Shown in pieces: positions 52,009 through 61,245 of a DNA stretch of 64,000 nt (positions within the stretch are counted from its first letter, which is position 1; each line of letters opens with the position of its first letter). This DNA comes from Mycobacterium sp. EPa45 (GTDB taxonomy: Bacteria; Actinomycetota; Actinomycetes; Mycobacteriales; Mycobacteriaceae). A program made the translations under genes and the position numbers. The notes below the pieces were generated by a model. It worked only from the letters and a program-made list of their open reading frames with translations. It searched no databases and was not told the origin of the DNA. The stretch lies in NCBI RefSeq assembly GCF_001021385.1, contig NZ_CP011773.1, forward strand, positions 3,286,001 to 3,350,000, in the 5' to 3' direction.

Positions 52009-54255
52009 GTGCTGCAACGGATGGCCTTATTGGCTCTGGCAGCACCAGGTCGGATTGTCGCGGGCGCGGTGTTCGTGATGATCCTGGCTGCCCTGATCGG
52101 CGTGTCGGCCGCGGGCAATCTCAAGGCGGGCGGATTCGTGGACACCCACGCGGAATCCGCAGCGGCGACACGCATCCTGACCGAGACGTTCGGGCAGGGC
52201 GACATGCAACTGCTGTTCGTCGTCACCGATCCGCAGAATGCTCAGAGCCCGGCCGCCCGCGCCGTCGGGCAAGCCATTGTCGATCGAGTCAGCACCGATC
52301 CCGCCGTCGCGGCAGTGGCCTCGCCGTGGACGACGCCGCCCGCCCTTTCCGGTCGACTGATCAGTGAAGATGGACGCTCAGGACTCGTGGCGGTGGCTCT
52401 TCGCGGCGGGGAGGACGCAGCGCCCGAGCACGCGCAACGGCTGGCCGACCTCGTCATGGCCGGTCGCGACGACAAGTATCAGCAGGTCGACGTGATCGCG
52501 GGCGGCTCGGCGATGGTGTTCTCGCAGATCAATTCCCAGACGCAGCGCGACGTCGTGGTCATGGAGTCGATTGCGATTCCGCTGACGTTTGTGGTGCTGA
52601 TCTGGGTCTTCCGGGGCCTGGCCGCCGCGGTGCTGCCGGTGTCCGTCGGGGCGTTCTCGATCGCAGGCTCCATGGCGTTGCTGCGCATCATCGCGTCGTT
52701 CACCGATGTGTCCGTTTTCGCGCTCAGCTTGAGTGCGGCTCTGAGCCTCGCACTGGCGGTGGATTACACACTGCTGCTCCTCAGCCGCTACCGCGACGAG
52801 ATCGCCGCCGGAGCATCGCCCGAGGGCGCTTTGATCACCACCATGGTGACGGCCGGGCGAACAGTTCTGTTCTCGGCGCTCACCGTGGCGATGGCGATGG
52901 CCGCGCTGGCGCTGTTTCCGCTGTACTTCCTGAAGTCGTTCGCGTACGCCGGCGTCGCCACCGTGGTGCTGTGTTCTCTTGCGGCGGTGACGATCACACC
53001 GGCCGCGATCGTGTTGATGGGCAGTCGGGTGACCGTGCAGGACGCGGTTGGCAGACACCGCCGGGTGAACGACCGATTCTGGTACCGCACAACGGTGTTC
53101 ATGACCCGCCGGGCCAAAATAGTCGCAGTTGCCGGCTCGGCCGCATTGCTGGCCCTCGGGTTGCCGTTCCTGGCGGTTCGATGGGGTCTGCCGGATGAGC
53201 GAGTGCTGCCGAGTTCGGCTTCGGCCTACCGCGTGGGCGAGATGCTGCGCACAAGTTTTCCCGAAAACGCCCAAGATGCGATCAAGGTCGTGCTGCCGGA
53301 CGCCCGAGGGTTGTCGAGCCAGGACATCGACGCCTACGCCCAGGCCGTGTCGCGGGTTCCTGGTGTCGCCGACGTCAGCACGCCGACAGCCACCTTCGTC
53401 GCAGGCGCACGCGCCGGCCCGCCGGCCGGAACCGCAGGCGTTCGCGATGGCGCAGCGTTCCTCACGGTGAGCACCAGTGAGCCGGCCTTCTCCCCCGCCG
53501 CGGTCAGCACACTTCAGGGTGTAGACGCGGTGCCCGGTCCCTTTGGGCGCGACGTCTGGTTGACCGGTCCGACCCAGGTCAGTCAGGACAGCCTGGCGGC
53601 GATCACCTCGCGGCTGCCCGTCGTGCTCGGCGTCGTGGCCGCGGTGATGTTCGCGGTGATGTTCGCCCTGACCGGCAGCGTGGTGTTGCCGATCAAGTCC
53701 CTGATCCTGACCCTGCTGTCGCTGACGGCATCATTCGGGGCGCTGGTCTGGGTCTTTCAGGAGGGCCATCTCGGTGCGCTGGGTACGACGGTCACCGGGA
53801 CCTTGGTCGCCAACATGCCGATTCTGCTGTTCTGCATCGCGTTCGGCCTGTCGATGGACTACGAGGTGTTCATCATCGCGCGGATCCGCGAGTTCTGGCT
53901 GGCCAGTGGTCGATCACGGCACGACAATGACGAAGCCGTCGCGCAGGGCTTGGCCCACACGGGCCGGGTGGTCACCGCCGCCGCGCTGATCATGACGATC
54001 TCCTTCGGCGCGCTGTTCGCCGCGAAGGTGTCCTTCATGCGAATGTTCGGCGTCGGCCTGACCTTGGCCATCGTCCTTGACGCCACGGTGGTGCGGATGA
54101 TGCTCCTCCCCGCTTTCATGCATCTTCTGGGCCGGCGCAACTGGTGGGCCCCGGCTCCGTTGGCCCGCTGGCATGAGCGCCTGACCGGCCGGCACACGCC
54201 GTCGGCCACCTCCGTCAAAAAAGAACCCATCCATGAGGGCGTCGACTCCGAATGA
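52009..54255 (+). CDS. MmpL-type RND transporter
   Basis: A 748-aa RND/MmpL protein with two six-helix halves. Each half carries the Asp-Tyr proton-relay pair: AVDYTLLLLSRYRDE in the first and SMDYEVFIIARIREF in the second. Large periplasmic loops follow TM1 and TM7 (for example AGNLKAGGFVDTHAESAAAT). GTG at 52009 with AAGG upstream. MmpL proteins flip or export lipids; this one opens a unit with an isoprenoid synthase cluster, so the cargo may be the glycosylated isoprenoid. It is shorter than full MmpLs (about 950 aa), as in YdfJ-like members. Confidence 0.9.
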   Translation: MLQRMALLALAAPGRIVAGAVFVMILAALIGVSAAGNLKAGGFVDTHAESAAATRILTETFGQGDMQLLFVVTDPQNAQSPAARAVGQAIVDRVSTDPAVAAVASPWTTPPALSGRLISEDGRSGLVAVALRGGEDAAPEHAQRLADLVMAGRDDKYQQVDVIAGGSAMVFSQINSQTQRDVVVMESIAIPLTFVVLIWVFRGLAAAVLPVSVGAFSIAGSMALLRIIASFTDVSVFALSLSAALSLALAVDYTLLLLSRYRDEIAAGASPEGALITTMVTAGRTVLFSALTVAMAMAALALFPLYFLKSFAYAGVATVVLCSLAAVTITPAAIVLMGSRVTVQDAVGRHRRVNDRFWYRTTVFMTRRAKIVAVAGSAALLALGLPFLAVRWGLPDERVLPSSASAYRVGEMLRTSFPENAQDAIKVVLPDARGLSSQDIDAYAQAVSRVPGVADVSTPTATFVAGARAGPPAGTAGVRDGAAFLTVSTSEPAFSPAAVSTLQGVDAVPGPFGRDVWLTGPTQVSQDSLAAITSRLPVVLGVVAAVMFAVMFALTGSVVLPIKSLILTLLSLTASFGALVWVFQEGHLGALGTTVTGTLVANMPILLFCIAFGLSMDYEVFIIARIREFWLASGRSRHDNDEAVAQGLAHTGRVVTAAALIMTISFGALFAAKVSFMRMFGVGLTLAIVLDATVVRMMLLPAFMHLLGRRNWWAPAPLARWHERLTGRHTPSATSVKKEPIHEGVDSE

Positions 54256-54292
54256 CGGATGGCATCGTTTGTGACAAGGAAGGGATTGGCCG

Positions 54293-55438
54293 TTGACGAG
54301 CGGTGACCGAATCGGCACACCTGTGATGACACACGTCGAGCCGTCGGGTGCGCGCCATGCCCCCAGTACCGAGGCCGCCCCGCGGCCGCCGCGCTGGCTC
54401 GACGATATGCGCACGGCGGCCCGAGCCCACATCGGCGACTTCGTTCGGGCCGAGTGCGTGCCACGACTGGCGCATTCCGGGGTCGACATCGCGGGTGAGG
54501 TGCTGCAGGAGTTCGTCGACGGCGGAAAGTACCTCCGTTCGACGTTCATGTACCTGGGGTGGTTGTCCGGTGCCGCCCCCGATGAGCCCGCGTTGCGGGC
54601 ATCCGCAAGCCTGGAGTTACTCCACGCGTTTGCCCTCATACAGGATGACGTGATGGACGGTTCGGTCATGCGGCGCGCGATGCCGGCGGTGCATGTGCGG
54701 TTGCGGCATTGGCACCGCGACCGCTCCCTCGGCGGCCCCGCCGACCGATTCGGAGAGTCGGCCGCGACGCTGCTGGCCGACCTGTGCCTGGTGTGGGCCG
54801 AACAAATGCTGCGACGAAGCGGAGTAGACGACGCCGCCCTGGCTCGAGTGTGGCCGCGCTATGACGATATGCGGGTCGAATTGGCGGTCGGCCAGTTCGC
54901 CGATCTGGTGGCCGGAGCCGGCGGCCTGCCCAATCTGGACGCTGTCCTGGAGATGCTGCGCCGGAAATCGGGGAACTACACGGTGCGGCGGCCCCTGGAG
55001 CTCGGCGCCGCAATGGCCGGCTGCGACGCCGACGTTCTCGATGCCCTCTCGCGATACGGCAGTGCCATCGGGGAAGCCTTCCAGCTGCGCGACGACGTGC
55101 TCGGTGTGTTCGGATCCCCGGAACTGAGCGGGAAATCGGCGTGCACCGACATGGAGTCCCGCAAAGCGACCAGCGTGCTGGTGGCGGCGCACGAGCTGGC
55201 GGACCCGCGCGTGCGCTCCGAACTCGACGAGGTGATGGCCCTGCGAGAACTGGACGACGAAGCGATCGAGCGCTGGCGTTCGTTGGTGCGTGCCAGCGGC
55301 GCCGTGCAGTGGGTCGAGGAACGGATTGCCCAGTTACGCATTCGTGCGCTGAATTCTATTGAAGGGCTTGACATTCCGGAACAACCACGCAGCGCATTGG
55401 CCGGGCTGGCGCACGCCTGCACGGTGCGGGTGGCGTAA
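54293..55438 (+). CDS. crtE: Geranylgeranyl diphosphate synthase (CrtE/IdsA-like)
   Basis: A 381-aa trans-prenyltransferase. First aspartate-rich motif D118-D119-x-x-D122 (LIQDDVMDGSVMRR) and second motif QLRDDVLGVFGSPELSGKS, in which the last Asp is replaced by Gly, as is usual for mycobacterial IdsA1-type GGPP synthases. A TTG at 54293 with AAGGAAGGG upstream is the preferred start; an ATG at 54326 has no ribosome site. Its TAA overlaps the next ATG by one base. Makes C20 diphosphate for the next enzyme. Confidence 0.88.
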   Translation: MTSGDRIGTPVMTHVEPSGARHAPSTEAAPRPPRWLDDMRTAARAHIGDFVRAECVPRLAHSGVDIAGEVLQEFVDGGKYLRSTFMYLGWLSGAAPDEPALRASASLELLHAFALIQDDVMDGSVMRRAMPAVHVRLRHWHRDRSLGGPADRFGESAATLLADLCLVWAEQMLRRSGVDDAALARVWPRYDDMRVELAVGQFADLVAGAGGLPNLDAVLEMLRRKSGNYTVRRPLELGAAMAGCDADVLDALSRYGSAIGEAFQLRDDVLGVFGSPELSGKSACTDMESRKATSVLVAAHELADPRVRSELDEVMALRELDDEAIERWRSLVRASGAVQWVEERIAQLRIRALNSIEGLDIPEQPRSALAGLAHACTVRVA

Positions 55439-56385
55439 TGATCGGTTCCGAACTCGACGCCGCCGGCGTGCGTCAGCCAGAGCTGCGCGAGGCCTATCGG
55501 CAATGCCGCGTGATCAACGCCCGCCACGGCAAGACCTTCTTCCTGGCGACCAGACTGCTCGCGCCGTACCAGCGGCCGGCGGTGCACGCGCTGTACGGGT
55601 TCGCTCGCCAAGCCGACGACATCCTCGACGATCGCGACCCGGGCCGAAGTGCCGATCAGCGGACCTCGGAACTGACATCGCTGTCGAATAGGTTGTTCAA
55701 CAGTCTGGTCGAACACGAACCGGGCGACGACGACCCGATCCTGGCGGCGGTGGTCGACACGGCACGTCGATACGAGATCGGCTGGGAGTTGTTCGACGAC
55801 TTCTTGGCCTCGATGCGCATGGACCTCACTGTCACCGACTATCCGGATCGCGCCGCCCTGGAGCGCTACATGTATGGGTCGGCCGAAGTCATCGGCTTCC
55901 AGATGCTGCCGATTTTGGGCACCATCGTGCCGCGAGAGGAGGCGGCGCCCTACGCCGCGGCACTGGGAAAAGCCTTCCAGCTGACCAACTTCCTGCGTGA
56001 TGTCGACGAGGATCTTGCGCGCGGACGGGTGTATCTACCCGCCGACGAGCTGGCTGCTCATGGAGTCGATCGCGACCTGTTGTTGTGGTGTCATGAGAAC
56101 CGGCGCGTCGACGCACGGGTGCGTGCGGCCCTGATCGAACAGCATGCCATCACCCGTGACGTCTATGCGCAGGCCTATCCCGGAATCACGATGCTGCAAG
56201 CCATTTCACGACCGTGCGTCGAAACTGCGCTCAATCTGTACTCAAGGATTCTGTCCCGCATCGAAGCGCTGGACTTCGAGATCTTCGCGCAGCGGGCGAG
56301 GGTCGGCACACCGCAGCGTGCCGTCGTCGCCGCGGGCGGCCTCGGACGGGCGTGGGCCGCCCGCATCCGGGACTGGAGCCGATAA
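55438..56385 (+). CDS. crtB: Phytoene/squalene synthase-family enzyme (CrtB-like)
   Basis: A 315-aa head-to-head prenyl synthase. Two Asp-rich motifs: ARQADDILDD near residue 60 and NFLRDVDEDLARGRVYLP near 185, both complete. It condenses two GGPP to phytoene if CrtB, or FPP to squalene-type products otherwise; the GGPP synthase one base away favours phytoene. The usual partners CrtI (desaturase) and CrtY (cyclase) are absent in the window. ATG overlaps the GGPP synthase stop by one base. Confidence 0.9.
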   Translation: MIGSELDAAGVRQPELREAYRQCRVINARHGKTFFLATRLLAPYQRPAVHALYGFARQADDILDDRDPGRSADQRTSELTSLSNRLFNSLVEHEPGDDDPILAAVVDTARRYEIGWELFDDFLASMRMDLTVTDYPDRAALERYMYGSAEVIGFQMLPILGTIVPREEAAPYAAALGKAFQLTNFLRDVDEDLARGRVYLPADELAAHGVDRDLLLWCHENRRVDARVRAALIEQHAITRDVYAQAYPGITMLQAISRPCVETALNLYSRILSRIEALDFEIFAQRARVGTPQRAVVAAGGLGRAWAARIRDWSR

Positions 56386-56424
56386 GGTGCGCACCCGTTT
56401 CGCCAAGACCCGGGCCGTGCCGCG

Positions 56425-57669
56425 ATGTCGGTAATCCTGGCTTACACCGCACCCGCGCTGGGCCATCTCTTTCCGTTCTGCGCGTTGTTGACCGAGCTCG
56501 CTGCGCGCGGTCACCGGGTGCACGTGCGCACCCTTGCCGGAGGAGTGCAGCTGTGCCGCCAGCTGGGTTTCGACGCGCACGCCGTCGATCCGCGCATCGA
56601 GGCGTTGCAGAGCACGGAGCCGGCTGCCGGTGGCGTGCTGCGCGCCGCCGGCAACACCGTCCGAGTGCTCGGACGGTGCGCGGAGTACGAGGTCGAGGAT
56701 TTCGGCGATGCGGTAGCCGAGGTCGAGCCCGACCTCTGTTTGATCGACGCCAACTGCTGGGGAGCCCAGTCGGCCGCTGAGACGATGCCTGGACCGTGGG
56801 TGGTGCTCAGCCCGTTCATCCCCTACCTTCGTTCACCCGGCTCGCCGCCGTTCGGCGCGGGTGTTGCACCGCGGCCCGGCCCTCTCGGCTACGTCCGCGA
56901 TTGCGGCATACAAATGGTGACCAGCGCGATCTTCGACGTGCCGTTCCGGGCGGAGATAGCCCCCGTGCGGGACCGTCTGCGATTGCCCCGGGTGCGAAAC
57001 GCCGGCCAGCTGCTCCGACGCGCGCCGTTGCTATTGGTCGCCACGGGTAAGCCGTTCGAGTACCCGCACACCGACTGGGGACCGAACGTCGCACTCATCG
57101 GTCCGGCAGCCTTCGACCCGCCGAGCACTGACGACGAATCATGGCTGCACCACATCGAGGCGCCGATCGTGCTCGTGACGACCTCGTCGCTGGCCCAGGC
57201 CGACACCGCTCTCGTCGGTACTGCCATCGAGGGCCTCAAGGGATTGCCGGTGCATATCGTGGCGACGCTGCCCGGTGGCGGCAAAATCGATGTGCGACAA
57301 AGACCCGGCGTCACCCTGTCGCGATTCACCGCACACTCGGCGATCCTCGAGCGCTCGGTGTGTGTCGTCACCCACGGCGGGATGGGCATCACACAGAAGG
57401 CCTTGGCACACGGAATTCCGGTCTGTGTGGTGCCTTTCGGCCGTGACCAGTTCGAGGTGGCGCGCCGAGTCGAGATCGCGCGGTGCGGGACGCGGTTACC
57501 CGCGCGCCGCCTCACGGCGGAACGTCTGCGGTCGGCCGTCGAAGAGGCGATGACGATGGGCGACGGTGCGGCTGCGGTTGCGGCCGGGTTCGAGGCGACC
57601 GGCGGGGTGCGTCACGGCGCCGACCGGGTGGGGAGTCTTCTGCAGAGATGGCCGCTGCGGACGCGGTGA
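56425..57669 (+). CDS. UGT/MGT-type glycosyltransferase (GT1)
   Basis: A 414-aa GT1 (GT-B fold) enzyme. N-terminal acceptor domain with TAPALGHLFPFCALLTEL, and a C-terminal donor-binding domain with THGGMGITQKALAHGIPVCV followed by FGRDQFEVARRVE, the family's nucleotide-sugar region. It lies 39 bases after crtB, so it probably glycosylates the isoprenoid or a derivative. The carotenoid glycosylase CrtX is of this class, but an ordinary natural-product GT is possible. Confidence 0.88.
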   Translation: MSVILAYTAPALGHLFPFCALLTELAARGHRVHVRTLAGGVQLCRQLGFDAHAVDPRIEALQSTEPAAGGVLRAAGNTVRVLGRCAEYEVEDFGDAVAEVEPDLCLIDANCWGAQSAAETMPGPWVVLSPFIPYLRSPGSPPFGAGVAPRPGPLGYVRDCGIQMVTSAIFDVPFRAEIAPVRDRLRLPRVRNAGQLLRRAPLLLVATGKPFEYPHTDWGPNVALIGPAAFDPPSTDDESWLHHIEAPIVLVTTSSLAQADTALVGTAIEGLKGLPVHIVATLPGGGKIDVRQRPGVTLSRFTAHSAILERSVCVVTHGGMGITQKALAHGIPVCVVPFGRDQFEVARRVEIARCGTRLPARRLTAERLRSAVEEAMTMGDGAAAVAAGFEATGGVRHGADRVGSLLQRWPLRTR

Positions 57670-57833
57670 CGCAACAGCTGCGAGGCTGAGATTTCCGTCG
57701 TGCCGATTTTGGCGCGGAGCTGCCGGGTCACCGATTGTTCAACAAGTGAACGCTCGAATGTTTGCCCGCACCTGCTACGGTGCACGCCGCCGCGCGGAGC
57801 GGCAGCGTAAGCGAACAGGCGGTGTTGACGGGA

Positions 57834-58682
57834 ATGAGCAGAGGCGAAGTGAGTCGGCGCCGACTGTTGTTGCTCGCAGCGACGGTGGTCACCGGCGGCA
57901 CGGTCATCGCCGCGGACTGGATCTATGACCGACAGCCGCGCGCAGTTGCCGGCGGGTCGGGCCCGGTCACGCCGCCCAGGCCGCCGGTTCTGGCGGCAGC
58001 CACACCGACGGCGACGCCGCGGGTACTTCCGCCGCCCGACCCGCGCCATCGCGTCCGATTGCCGGGCAACGGCGTATTGAGCCGCCTCCCTGCGAACGAC
58101 GACACGGTGGCTTTGACGCTCGACGATGGCGTGAGCAGCGAGGTGGTTGGGGACTACCTTCGGTTCGCCCGCGACACCGGAGTTCGGCTGACGTTCTTCC
58201 TCAACGGGGTGTACCGATCGTGGACCGACAACCGCGACGAGTTGCGCCCACTGGTCGATTCGGGGCAGATCCAACTCGGCAACCACACGTGGTCGCATCC
58301 CGACCTCACCACCGCGTCCACCTCGAGGATTCGCAACGAACTCGCCCGCAACGACCACTTCATCAAGAACACGTTCGGTGTCGACGCCGCGCCGTATTTC
58401 CGTCCGCCGTACGGCAAGCACAACGCGACGGTGGATGTCGTCGCCGCTGATCTCGGCTACACGGTCCCCACCCTGTGGTCCGGGTCGCTGGCCGACTCCA
58501 CGGTCATCACTGAGGACTACATCGTCAAGATGGCCAATCAATACTTCACGCCACAGACCATCGTGCTCGGGCATCTCAACCATCTGCCGGTGACGCACGT
58601 CTACGGTCACCTCGTCGACATCATCCGCGCGCGCCACCTGCGCACCGTCACGCTGAACGACGTCTTTCTGCCATCACGCTGA
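57834..58682 (+). CDS. Polysaccharide deacetylase (CE4/NodB), exported, paralog of 26724 gene
   Basis: A 282-aa CE4 enzyme: N-terminal Tat-like signal (SRRRLLLLAATVVTGG), a Pro/Ala linker (about 40-90), then NodB with TLDDG, HTWSHPDLT, RPPYG and LGHLNHLP. The catalytic domain shares long blocks with the 26724 gene (SGQIQ.GNHTWSHP.L; YFRPPYG). The ATG at 57834 has only weak GGGA upstream. It is 164 bases after the glycosyltransferase, so co-transcription is uncertain. Confidence 0.9.
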   Translation: MSRGEVSRRRLLLLAATVVTGGTVIAADWIYDRQPRAVAGGSGPVTPPRPPVLAAATPTATPRVLPPPDPRHRVRLPGNGVLSRLPANDDTVALTLDDGVSSEVVGDYLRFARDTGVRLTFFLNGVYRSWTDNRDELRPLVDSGQIQLGNHTWSHPDLTTASTSRIRNELARNDHFIKNTFGVDAAPYFRPPYGKHNATVDVVAADLGYTVPTLWSGSLADSTVITEDYIVKMANQYFTPQTIVLGHLNHLPVTHVYGHLVDIIRARHLRTVTLNDVFLPSR

Positions 58683-58686
58683 AAAC

Positions 58687-60012
58687 TCAGCGCTGCGCCA
58701 ACCACGGCAACGCGGCCGCGAACGCTCGCCCGGCGAACGGCCAGTCATGCTTGCCGGGATACGCGACGACCTCACACCTGATGCTCTGTTTACCTCCGAG
58801 ATCACACAGCCGGTTGGCGACGTTGCGCTCGGTCTCGTTGGCGCCGATGACCCGGCCACTGCCGTCGATACGCGCACCGGAGACGATGAATAGTCCCGAG
58901 ACGCCTTCGTATCGTCCATGTTTGGACATCACTGCGACCGGGTCAAAGGCCTCCCACGCGGCTGCGCGGCCGCCGAACAGCCGCGCTATGGTTTGCGCTT
59001 TGTCGCCGGCATTCGGACCCATATCCCCCGCGATATCGACGAAGGTCCGGAACAGTTCCGGATGCATCACGCTCAGATCGATCGCACACGTACCGCCGGC
59101 GGAGAATCCCACTACCCCCCAATCGGCTGGATCGGTGCTGACACCGAACCGCGAAACCATCAGCGGAGGCACTTCTCTGGTCAAATGCGTTGCGGCATCA
59201 CCACGAGGCCCGTCGACGCATTCGGTGTCGATGTTGAAAGCGCCACCCGAATCGACGAACACGGCGACCGGGGCGTTGCCGCCGTGACGCGTCGCGTAGG
59301 CGTCCAACGTGGTGATCGCGTCACCGGCGACCAGCCAGTCGGTCGGGGTGTTGAACTCGCCGCCGATCATCATCACCGCCGGAAGCCGCGGTGGCGGATC
59401 ACTGGCGAACCAGGCCGGCGGTAGGTACACCAACTCGTTGCGATGCTTGAATTTCACGGTCCCGGTATCGATGTTCACCGACACCACAACGCCTTTGGCG
59501 GGAATCGTGCCAGCGCGTTGCATGGCGCTGATCGTGGCGGCGTCGGTCTGCCCAGGCAGCGTTTCGGCGAACAGCTGGGTCCATGCCGCCCCGACCGTGG
59601 GAACATAGCCCAGCCATGTGTTCAGCGACTGTGCCGCACACAGTGCCGCCAACGGAACCGCGACAACAGCCACCGCACGCCGCCACCAGCGAATGCCCTG
59701 CCAGCCGGCCAGCAGAACCAGGGCGGCCGCACCGGTGATCGCGAGCCATCCCCAGAATCTGGCTGGTGCGGGCTCACCAGCAACGCCCTCACTCGAGGCC
59801 AACGTGTACGCCCACAGCGCCAGCAAGGAACCGCAGAGCACTGCGGCCGGGCCCCACAGCAGCCACCACTTGCGTGACCGTGCACCGATCGCCACGATCA
59901 CGGCCGCTGCGGCTGCCATCTGCAGCATCACCGGGACCGGCCCATGCATCAGCGATATGTGCACCAGGCCAAGACTCGACCCCCATTCTGCCGGGCCGTC
60001 TGCAAGTAACAC
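58687..60012 (-). CDS. Membrane-anchored esterase of the alpha/beta-hydrolase (Ag85-like) type
   Basis: A 441-aa protein. Four hydrophobic segments occupy about residues 25-150, then an exported esterase domain: VVGFSAGGTCAIDLS (nucleophile GFSAG), an Asp region and the final His in YPGKHDWPFA. The GTG at 60012 has GCGGAGG upstream; longer open frames are ignored. Architecture matches mycobacterial membrane esterases related to Ag85/Esterase D. Stop is five bases from the convergent deacetylase stop. Confidence 0.85.
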   Translation of the reverse strand: MLLADGPAEWGSSLGLVHISLMHGPVPVMLQMAAAAAVIVAIGARSRKWWLLWGPAAVLCGSLLALWAYTLASSEGVAGEPAPARFWGWLAITGAAALVLLAGWQGIRWWRRAVAVVAVPLAALCAAQSLNTWLGYVPTVGAAWTQLFAETLPGQTDAATISAMQRAGTIPAKGVVVSVNIDTGTVKFKHRNELVYLPPAWFASDPPPRLPAVMMIGGEFNTPTDWLVAGDAITTLDAYATRHGGNAPVAVFVDSGGAFNIDTECVDGPRGDAATHLTREVPPLMVSRFGVSTDPADWGVVGFSAGGTCAIDLSVMHPELFRTFVDIAGDMGPNAGDKAQTIARLFGGRAAAWEAFDPVAVMSKHGRYEGVSGLFIVSGARIDGSGRVIGANETERNVANRLCDLGGKQSIRCEVVAYPGKHDWPFAGRAFAAALPWLAQR

Positions 60013-60159
60013 CGCACGCCTCCGCGTTGAAGCTGGTGACCCGACGTCATGATGCCGGATTCGCATCCATCTCCACGCGATGCCATGACGAGTCGGTGAA
60101 CACCACACGACATCGCCGTAGCGGCGAGCCGAATAATGCCCAGGGGCGCCCTGATACGG

Positions 60160-61203
60160 CTAGACGAGGCCGAGGCGGGCCGCCTGCGCGACCGCAGCCG
60201 TTCTGGACGTGGCACCCAACTTGCGGCGAATGTTGGCGACGTGGCGGTGCACAGTGTGTGGGCTCAGCTGAAGGTGCTCGGCGATCTCGCGGTCACCGAG
60301 GCCGTGTGCGACACAACCGAGGATCTCACGCTCGCGACGGGACAGCAGGACGGGTTCGCGCAGGTCGGCCTGCGGGGCCGAAGGCTCATGCGATGCCAGT
60401 CCCTGCCGGCAGGCCCGGACAACGGAGTCGACGTCGCCATGCCAGGGGAAGTGTGATTGTCCTTGCAGCGGAATGAATGTCGCGCCGGGAATCGCGGCGG
60501 CGACCTCGCGCCCGAGCCGGTAGGGCACCGCGCGGTCGTCTCGGCGATGCACGACGGTCGTCGGCTGGCGGACCCGCGGAAGGTGCTCGCGGACATCGAA
60601 ACGGTAGACAAGACTCAGCAGCGCGGCAGCCGTTTCGGCGGTCGCTGAGTCACGCTGCAATCGCGCGAAGCGCTCGTGTTCATCCGCATCGGCGCTGCCA
60701 AGGAAAATGTCGCTGAGCATCCGCGAGCCGAGTCCCCAATGCGCCCGCACTGCCGCCACGATCGCGTCCCCCACACCGGGTGCGGTCAGGACCTCGCCAT
60801 GGGGGTACGAGCCGTACAGCACCAGCCGCTCGACGCGATCCGGGTACGTCGCCGCAAAGGCGGTCGCGGTGCAGCTGCCCGACGAGCCTCCGATCAGCGA
60901 CACCCGATCCAGCTCGAGCTCGTCGAGCAGCGCACGCAGCATCGCGACTTCGCCGGCGAGGCTGAGGTCGGCGTCCTGCATTTCGCGGTCGGACATCCCG
61001 ACACCGAGCCGGTCATAGCGGATGAGGGTGTAGCCCTCCGCGACGCCCTCCCAGAATCGCCGCACGTCGGGGTTCTGCCAGTCCAGTTCGAGGTGACTTA
61101 CCCACCACGCGGGCGCGACCAGCGGCGGGCCGTCCCCGCGCACCTCGTACGCCAGACGGCGCGCGCCGACCGGCAGGAAGCGGATCTCCGATTTGTCCAG
61201 CAT
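60160..61203 (-). CDS. Alpha/beta hydrolase fused to a C-terminal LuxR HTH
   Basis: A 347-aa two-domain protein. Residues about 1-265 form an alpha/beta hydrolase (Ser in LIGGSSGSC, with VVHRRDDRAVPY and GQSHFPWHGD for acid and His). Residues about 280-345 form a LuxR/GerE HTH (LLSRREREILGCVAHGLGDR, then LQLSPHTVHRHVANI). The ATG at 61203 is in GGGGCG context. A regulator with a catalytic or ligand-binding hydrolase sensor is the simplest reading. It is upstream of the esterase on the same strand. Confidence 0.88.
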   Translation of the reverse strand: MLDKSEIRFLPVGARRLAYEVRGDGPPLVAPAWWVSHLELDWQNPDVRRFWEGVAEGYTLIRYDRLGVGMSDREMQDADLSLAGEVAMLRALLDELELDRVSLIGGSSGSCTATAFAATYPDRVERLVLYGSYPHGEVLTAPGVGDAIVAAVRAHWGLGSRMLSDIFLGSADADEHERFARLQRDSATAETAAALLSLVYRFDVREHLPRVRQPTTVVHRRDDRAVPYRLGREVAAAIPGATFIPLQGQSHFPWHGDVDSVVRACRQGLASHEPSAPQADLREPVLLSRREREILGCVAHGLGDREIAEHLQLSPHTVHRHVANIRRKLGATSRTAAVAQAARLGLV

Positions 61204-61245
61204 CGCCCCGAGCGTACGACGTGCCGACAGCTGCACTCAGCGCTT

